From: Picochlorum sp. 'celeri'
Lineage: Eukaryota > Chlorophyta > Trebouxiophyceae
DNA: 64,000 nucleotides
Assembly: GCA_010909725.1 (NCBI GenBank)
Contig: JAACMV010000023.1
Span: 930,001-994,000, forward strand
Reading direction: 5' to 3'
Below are positions 58,036 to 64,000 of the stretch, piece by piece; within the stretch, counting starts at the first letter, position 1; the number at the start of each line of letters is the position of its first letter. The translations under genes and the position numbers were made by a program. The notes under the pieces were generated by a model, which did not search any database, was not told the origin of the DNA, and worked only from the letters and a program-made list of their open reading frames with translations.

Positions 58036-60063
58036 ATGAGTTGGAGGGACGTGTATACGAGTGACGTGGACGAATACCAGGAGAGTCAATCCAGGCGAAC
58101 GTGCTGGAGTCCCGAGGTGCGTTGATCCCCCTCGTGTATCTATTTTGCAGAGGAGGGTGCATTGAAATATCACATAAACATATATGTGTCGTATGCAATG
58201 GACTGGGAGGGTGTTTATGGGTCGGGCGTTGGACGGGCGTTGCCAACGAGACGTGGGTGGTGGGCAGATGCTCGCGGTTGGGTTGTAGGTTGGGCGTCGC
58301 CGTTATTGAACAGTGTGGGTGGTTTCTAAATTCAATAATTATGTTACATATGTGCTATTTACGGGGGTATCGGGTGCGGATATGGGGCGAGTGAGCCACG
58401 GGCGACGAGTCGGACGCATCTGGGCGCGTGGGTAACCACCTCGCCGTTGCGATTCAACCATGCTCCCGGTTCGATTCTGCGCGATTTTGAATGCTTATTG
58501 TCTGTTTATGACGAATTGCTGGGAAAGGAGCGTTGCTGTTCGGGGGCGAGGTGGGCGAGTGACGGGAGCGGGGGGGAGGTTGGGGCCCACGAGGGCGCCC
58601 GAGCCACCAACGGACCCCCGTGTGGTGGTTGGTGCTGATACCATGGACATGGTCGTGGACGAGGGTGATTGATGGTTGTATTGTTTTTCTGTATGCAGGA
58701 AGATGTCAAGTTGATTCAGTTGGTGGAGACGTATGGTCCCCAGAACTGGAGTTTGGTTGCCAAGACGTTGGGGACAGGTCGGAATGGAAAGAGTTGCAGG
58801 TTGAGATGGTTCAATCAGTTGGATCCAAGTTTGAAGAAGGAGCCATTCAGCCTTGAAGAAGAGGAAATAATTATAGCCAAGCATAATGAGCTTGGAAATA
58901 GATGGGCAGCGATTGCAAGGTTTCTTCCAGGCAGGACTGATAATGCTATTAAGAATTTCTGGAACGGGCATTTGAAGAAGCGAGCCATGTCGCGGGCGAA
59001 TGAGCTCGCGTCGAGTAAAAAGTTAAGGACGCTTGCAGGATTGGCTTTGAGTGCTGATGGGGAGAGGGAGGCGGAGAAGACGGATCATGGGCCCCTTCCG
59101 CAGCCTGGGCGCAAGGCTGCTCGAAGTTTGGCGAGTTCACCAGCAAAGATGCAGGTTGTGACGAAGAATTTGCCCAGTCCAAATCACCATACTTCTCCAT
59201 CATCGCATAATCATGTTACCCGGGCTGCTACGGGATCGTTGCGACGAAAGAATATTGCAGACATGGAAGAGATTGATGCATTGGAAGAAGAGGTTGGAAG
59301 GGGTGCCAAGTATGGAGGAACAGGAAGCAACGATTCATCCCAGAATAGAGTTATAGTAGATCAATACGCTGATATAGGAAGGGTTGGACTTCAGAATCAC
59401 ATTGAACGTTCATTGTCCTCTGCTGGGTCTCAGACCTATCACATGTGTGACCCTGCCGTCTTTGCAAGCTTTTCAACCTTGATGACATCATTGTTCCCCT
59501 CGCCAGCTGTTCATGAGACGATGAGTGAAAGTCAGAAGCAATCACTGTTGCACTTCCATGATGTCTTCAATAAGATTTTGAGCAACCCAGTCAAGTTGGA
59601 GCCGGTTCAGTTTGGAAATGGATCCACCACAGCCACCCCATTGAAGGGGGCACCAGATACATCACGCACCTCACAAGCAACCATGCTTGGAGAATTGATG
59701 CTTACAATGACAGACTTGTTCCCTGGAATGGCAGCTGCGATCCAAGGCATGAGTAAGAGATTAAGCTATACGCATAGAGGAGGCCCTGCACAGACCATTG
59801 GATCTCCTAGTAAAGGATCAAGTACCCAGTTGTTACAGACATCGCTGAGCGATGTCCTAGCCGCTCGAATTGGTGGTTCTAAGCCTCGTGGACACGTGGT
59901 TCATGTGGATGCTAGCACACCAAGCAAACTTACCAGCCTGGGAGACTCTGAAAAATCAGCAGCGATGGGGTTGAGAACCCCAGCATCTGTGCAACCAAAG
60001 CAAGCATCAGATGAAAGTGCCTTGGCATTCTTGGCAATGGCTGCAAGCATGGAAGATAATTGA
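58036..60063 (+). CDS. R2R3-MYB transcription factor
   Basis: Exon 1 (58036-58116) codes for 27 residues ending in RRTCWSPE. It is joined over an unusually long 582-nt intron to exon 2 (58699-60063) starting [13 protein letters not shown]; phase 0, 481 residues. The two MYB repeats follow directly: [22 protein letters not shown] as recognition region of R2, then [40 protein letters not shown] for R3, with the regularly spaced tryptophans (Phe in place of the first Trp of R3, as usual in plants). The arrangement resembles the plant MYB44-like group. R2 has a small insertion (LGTGRNGK for the common xxGRxGK). The C-terminal 350 residues are Ser-rich and uncharacterised. It is a nuclear DNA-binding regulator whose targets are unknown. 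Confidence 0.92.
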
Positions 60064-60442
60064 TCAACCATGTGTTGTGTCCATGGCTGTTGACAAACAG
60101 GGGGTATGATGCCTCATACTTCTTTTCAGAGGCATGTCCTGTGAAACAGTCCATACCATTGACTTTATACTTACTTTATCTACGAATATCTCGTGTAACT
60201 AGAGACCAAAGGACTGTACTATGAGAAGCTTCGCACATGTTCTTTCTACTGTCCTACTCAAATGAACAGCATGAAATTGCTTGCTTGAGCAGATTAAATG
60301 GTCTCTAGACCAATGCAGGTTTTCAACAAAGGACCTAGCACGCCCCAACCCAAGCATAAAATTATTATGAATCATCGAATATTTCAAATTGTAAAGTAAG
60401 CCACCAACTAATACACAGACTAAAGCGAAGAGAGCGAATAGT
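60064..60442. other. Intergenic region, about 380 bp
   Basis: Between MYB and V-ATPase subunit F, both on the plus strand. The minus-strand open frame across 60199-60585 overlaps the subunit F exon and is a shadow. Nothing else is recognised. Confidence 0.4.
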
Positions 60443-60864
60443 ATGGGGTCCTCCGGGGGCCTTGTCGCCATGATTGTCGATGAAGACACAGCGACTGGGA
60501 TGCTGTTGGCTGGTATTGGGCAGACAGACATAAAGAAGAATACAAATTTCCTCATAGTAAATGATAGTACGTTGTCAGATGCCATCCTCTTGGAGAAACT
60601 GAACTCATCTTCCTGATTTTATTTTTTGGTCTTGCAGAGACAGCAGCGAGTGATATTGAGGGGGCCTTTGCAGAATTTACAAATAGAGAGGATGTATCAG
60701 TGCTTTTGGTGACGCAATCAATCGCCTCTGGGATCAGGCATTTGATTGACTCGTATAACAAGCCTGTCCCTGCTGTGCTAGAGATTCCAACAAAAGACCA
60801 GCCATATGATCCTTCTCAGGATTCCATCTTATCAAGGGTCAAGTTTATGTTTGGAGAAGGATGA
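60443..60864 (+). CDS. VMA7/ATP6V1F: V-type H+-ATPase subunit F
   Basis: Part of the central stalk of the V1 sector of the vacuolar proton pump. Two exons (60443-60566 and 60638-60864, 71-nt intron GTACGT to TTGCAG) join in phase 1 to 116 residues, the usual size. Diagnostic segments: VAMIVDEDTATGMLLAGIGQ, KKNTNFLIVND, AFAEFTNREDVSVLLVTQSIA, LIDSYNKPVPAVLEIPTKDQPYD and SILSRVKFMFG. The small gene would be missed without the intron. Its end faces the UDP-sugar pyrophosphorylase stop 111 bp away. Confidence 0.95.
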
Positions 60865-60975
60865 TGATGTGTACATTGTTGTGGCAGGGCATTATGGCTG
60901 TGGTGGGGTGATTCTCTTGCACTCTCGTTTGTCAACGATAAACCCTCTGCACGTAACATCATGGATATCTTTTTG

Positions 60976-62891
60976 TCATTGTTTTGTTCTGCAAATTACT
61001 TTGCCGTATCCAATCGAGTATCTATTATACACGTACCGTATAGCGAGTTCCTCTGGAACTGTGTTTCGTGTTGTCTTGTTGAGAGCCACCCAGTCCCAAC
61101 CATGGTTATTCACGACTTCTCCTGTAACCTCGATGCTGTCTGATCCTTGTATCTCAACCCTTCCTTTTTGAAGATCAAGTCCTGTTATTGTGGCATGTGG
61201 TGCGCTGATATACATGGAGGTATCGCGGCCGATGTGAACCCCCTCTCCGTGGATTTTGTCCTGCACGTCTTGAATGGTCAAGGCAAACAGGGGACTCCAT
61301 GATATTCTTGGCCATAGAGTCAGGTTATCAATATCATTGTACGACACAGTTTTTTCTGGCGTGTCAACTGTGCATCCTATCATGCTCAAAATTTCACAGT
61401 TGGTCTTGTATCGATCCAGTTCTCCACTGGTGGCACTGTGTGGTGGATTTCCTCCTTTCGCTTTAGCAGCAGCATCTTCCGCGTTGTTCTTCACAGGCGA
61501 ATATGCAGCGTATACTTGGTTGATGGTTGTAAACCCAACAGTGGCAGAGCTGGGAAGAGACTTGGGAAAATCTTGCATCATACACTCCAAACGAGTACTT
61601 TTCTTGAACACTGTCCGACTCTCATCCGCATATTTTGGGTTCACAAACTCTGCAATCACACCCTTATGTCGCTCCAATTCGTCGCAATACGTATCAAGCT
61701 TGAGCACGAGTTGATTGATGTTTCCTGGAAAGGGTGAGAACCCTGTTTTGGGGTCATTCACGTCACCCTCCGGGTTGACCGTATCTCTCAAGAGTGGATC
61801 CAATTGATTATACTCTACATTAATAGTCATTGTGCTACCGTCCTGTCCTTTGAGCCGTGTGATGGCGCCAATAGCCTCTTTCGCTTTGCGAGGGACAGCC
61901 AAAGAATTTACATCAAATCCCTTGTCTGCAGACACGCCAATGGCGCTTATCAATCCATTAAATGCCTGTCCATTTGTATCTTGGAAGAAACAAAGCCATT
62001 TGAATCCATCCTGTTGCCACTTTTTGGCAATACCAAGGCTGTGTAATAACATGTGAACATCACCATGTCCATGTGGTTTTGTTTGGATTGTACAATCATC
62101 TTCCATGGCAATCCTCGCATTCCCATCAGAAAGACACGCTACTTTTTCCTGCTTCATCAAAATCACCTGATCTTTGTCCATGCCAAAATACTCCTCTTCT
62201 TCCAGGAGTGCAACAGTACGGTCATGTGTATCCCCTGATGTCATGATGGCCAGGGGCAATTTTCTACCAGGATTCTTCTTCTGAGCTTTCGCTTGAAGTG
62301 CAAGGATGGATTCGATGTAGAGCTGTAAGAAGCACATGTTGGAGGAGAGATCAACAGGGAGAGCAACCTTGATACCAGAGTAGCCCAGCCGCTCCCCCAA
62401 TCCTCCAGCGACGAGGATAAATGCGCATTCTCCTGCCTCCTCAACTCCCTTATTCTCATAATCACGATACTCATGGCTTCCAAAATCCAATGAAATCCCT
62501 GTAGGCACTTCGGGAGTGTATCCCTCTAAAGGATTGCTCCCCTTTCTACTCTGTTCCAAGAGCACCTTTGCATTCTCGATATACTTGGCTAATCCTCCAG
62601 AATAATTCGCATCTAAATGACGTATCTGTTCCATCAACTTTTTCTTCTTGGCCTGATCTTGATCTGGCGCCGTCCATGAGGCAAACAAGTGCTCCTGCTC
62701 GAGATCAATGAGCTTCTGAATGAGCCCAATGTCCTGCAATGCGGCATGAAAGACGCATTAAATTCATATGATATACCAAATGAAATATATATCAAGCATC
62801 AAATATACCATCACATCATAGATCAGAGCAACATGTGTACAACAAGACCAACCTCTTGACTCAACCACGTTTCCTCTTCAATCCTCATCAT
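60976..62891 (-). CDS. USP: UDP-sugar pyrophosphorylase
   Basis: Makes UDP-sugars from sugar-1-phosphates and UTP with broad specificity (salvage and wall or storage polysaccharide precursors). Exon 1 (62891-62853) codes for MMRIEEETWLSQE; a 119-nt intron (GTTGGT to TTGCAG) leads to exon 2 (62733-60976), giving 598 residues. The nucleotide-binding loop appears as VAGGLGERLGYSGIKVALP, followed by MTSGDTHDRT, KPHGHGDVH, FFQDTNGQAF, NVEYNQLDPLL and FPGNINQLV, the pattern of plant USP rather than of UDP-glucose pyrophosphorylase. Length matches plant USP (about 610). It shares a 293-bp divergent promoter with plastid FBPase. Confidence 0.94.
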
Positions 62892-63184
62892 GCGCCCACT
62901 ATCCAATGACTTGAATATACAATCAGAATATAATGTGGGATTTTTAGCCATTCATTCGCATATTTCATCGCCAAATAGAAAAGCTGTACCGTTGCACCGA
63001 CACAGGGGGTCACAGATATACGGTCCAAGAGGTTGTTTGATGGGAATCGTGAAACAGACAGTCTAATCCCTTCATGATCAGGATAAGACGACACCCACCA
63101 AACAGGTTTCGATGCAGCTGATACGTCCGCATTGTATCAATAATAACAATAGTAGTATCACATATTTTACATTCGTAGATCACG

Positions 63185-64000
63185 ATGCAGTCAACCATGG
63201 TATCTCAGACACGCACTGTGTTGGTGCAAAACAGCACTCGTGTATCTTGCAAGGCTGCAATTGCTGCTCCAGTTGCCCGGTATGTTGTTTCATTCGTTAT
63301 GTAAAAGATAACTGTTGGATGCTTGAGAGCATCGGAGATGTTGCACCGATTGGTCAGATTTGGATGGGCGTGTTCACCCACATCATGATGGCGATGCCTG
63401 ATACATTCGAGATTGTTCCTGATGATTCATACACATCTGATGTAGTGTATTTAATGGCAAAGCAACACGCGCGAGCAAGAAGGCTGCTGCTGCTGGTGCT
63501 ACTCGTCGTGGAGCTGGGCGCCAGTTGGCCACCAGAGTGTCAGCCATGGCTGGATCTGACTACGAGATGCAGACGTTGACGAGCTGGTTGCTCAAGAAAG
63601 AAGCTGATGGAATTATTGATAATGAGTTGGCAACCGTCATCTCTTCCATCGGAACAGCGTGCAAGCAGATTGGATCCCTTGTCAACCGTGCTGGTATTTC
63701 CAACTTGACAGGACTTGCTGGAGAACAGAACGTGCAGGGTGAGGATCAGAAGAAGCTCGATGTTATTTCCAACGAAGTCTTCTCCAACTGCCTTCGTAGC
63801 TCTGGTCGTACCGGAGTGATTGCTTCTGAGGAGGAAGACCAGCCAGTTGCTGTGGAGGAAACCTTCTCTGGGGACTATGTTGTTGTCTTTGATCCTCTCG
63901 ATGGATCCTCCAACATCGACGCTGGAATCTCTGTCGGTTCTATTTTCGGAGTCTATGCTCCAAGCGAAGAGTGCCGCATTGATGATATGGATGACCCTGA
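63185..64000 (+). CDS. FBP (cpFBPase): Plastid fructose-1,6-bisphosphatase, 3' end beyond the window
   Basis: Calvin-cycle enzyme releasing phosphate from fructose-1,6-bisphosphate. Exon 1 (63185-63279) starts MQSTMVSQTRTVLVQNSTRV, a typical transit peptide. The intron begins GTATGT at 63280; the acceptor is less clear, and my best phase-consistent choice is 63475 (exon 2 from 63476), giving RKKAAAAGATRRGAG. The mature enzyme begins near MQTLTSWLLKKEADGII and continues with NVQGEDQKKLDV, SNEVFSNCLRSSGRTG, ASEEED and the metal site DPLDGSSNID. Just before the window ends, the sequence APSEECRIDDMDDP corresponds to the regulatory loop of redox-controlled plastid FBPase, with its first Cys present, so thioredoxin regulation is likely. 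Confidence 0.93.

Noticed and set aside
60199..60585. Minus-strand frame of 128 codons
   Set aside because: Shadow of the V-ATPase subunit F first exon on the other strand.

Overview
The window is eukaryotic nuclear DNA, probably from a unicellular photosynthetic alga of the green lineage; this assignment is inference. Supporting signs are plastid and plant-type proteins (redox-type fructose-1,6-bisphosphatase, UDP-sugar pyrophosphorylase, plant-like threonine synthase and homoserine kinase, a PHLOEM PROTEIN 2-LIKE A10 relative, isoprenylcysteine methylesterase, an R2R3-MYB) and a plant-type telomere motif (CCCTAAA twice). The genome is compact: genes lie tens to hundreds of bases apart on both strands, some convergent pairs nearly touch or overlap, and most introns are GT-AG and about 54-135 nt long. 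I joined introns by hand by matching splice sites to reading frame. Many genes therefore have exon structures that a plain ORF scan would split.

Layout. 1-9.3 kb: TMEM45-like membrane protein (cut by the window edge), homoserine kinase, lipoyl synthase, secreted GH16 glucanase, an unknown three-exon gene and threonine synthase. 9.7-30.8 kb: a giant multimodular type I polyketide synthase (PKS). It has an AMP-ligase loading unit, tandem carrier proteins, four ketosynthases with DH/ER/KR domains, no acyltransferase domain anywhere, and two thioesterase-type domains at the end, the second apparently dead. Its first 4.4 kb and last 11 kb are open. The 5.7 kb between them carries about fifteen frame breaks that introns do not explain. 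31-34 kb: a CD36/scavenger-receptor family gene. 34-40.6 kb: CoA-binding domain protein, TPR protein, isoprenylcysteine methylesterase, FkbM methyltransferase and PP2-A10-like protein. 41-46 kb: a DNA transposon with two divergent intact genes. 46.5-64 kb: M16 protease, GPN2 GTPase, SUMO-activating enzyme UBA2, a secreted Cys-rich protein, a BK-type potassium channel, an unknown protein, R2R3-MYB, V-ATPase subunit F, UDP-sugar pyrophosphorylase and the start of plastid fructose-1,6-bisphosphatase (cut by the window edge).

The most striking structure is around the PKS. It lies between two copies of a 543-bp segment that look identical base for base. Each copy spans the 3' ends of the convergent threonine synthase and CD36 genes. 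On the left, threonine synthase is complete and the CD36 gene is a decayed stub. On the right, CD36 is complete and threonine synthase is a decayed stub. The PKS thus sits inside an old duplication of this locus whose central part is still, or has again become, identical.

Functionally, homoserine kinase and threonine synthase (the last two steps to threonine) lie 4 kb apart, and UDP-sugar pyrophosphorylase and plastid FBPase share a divergent promoter. I found no rRNA, tRNA or CRISPR.
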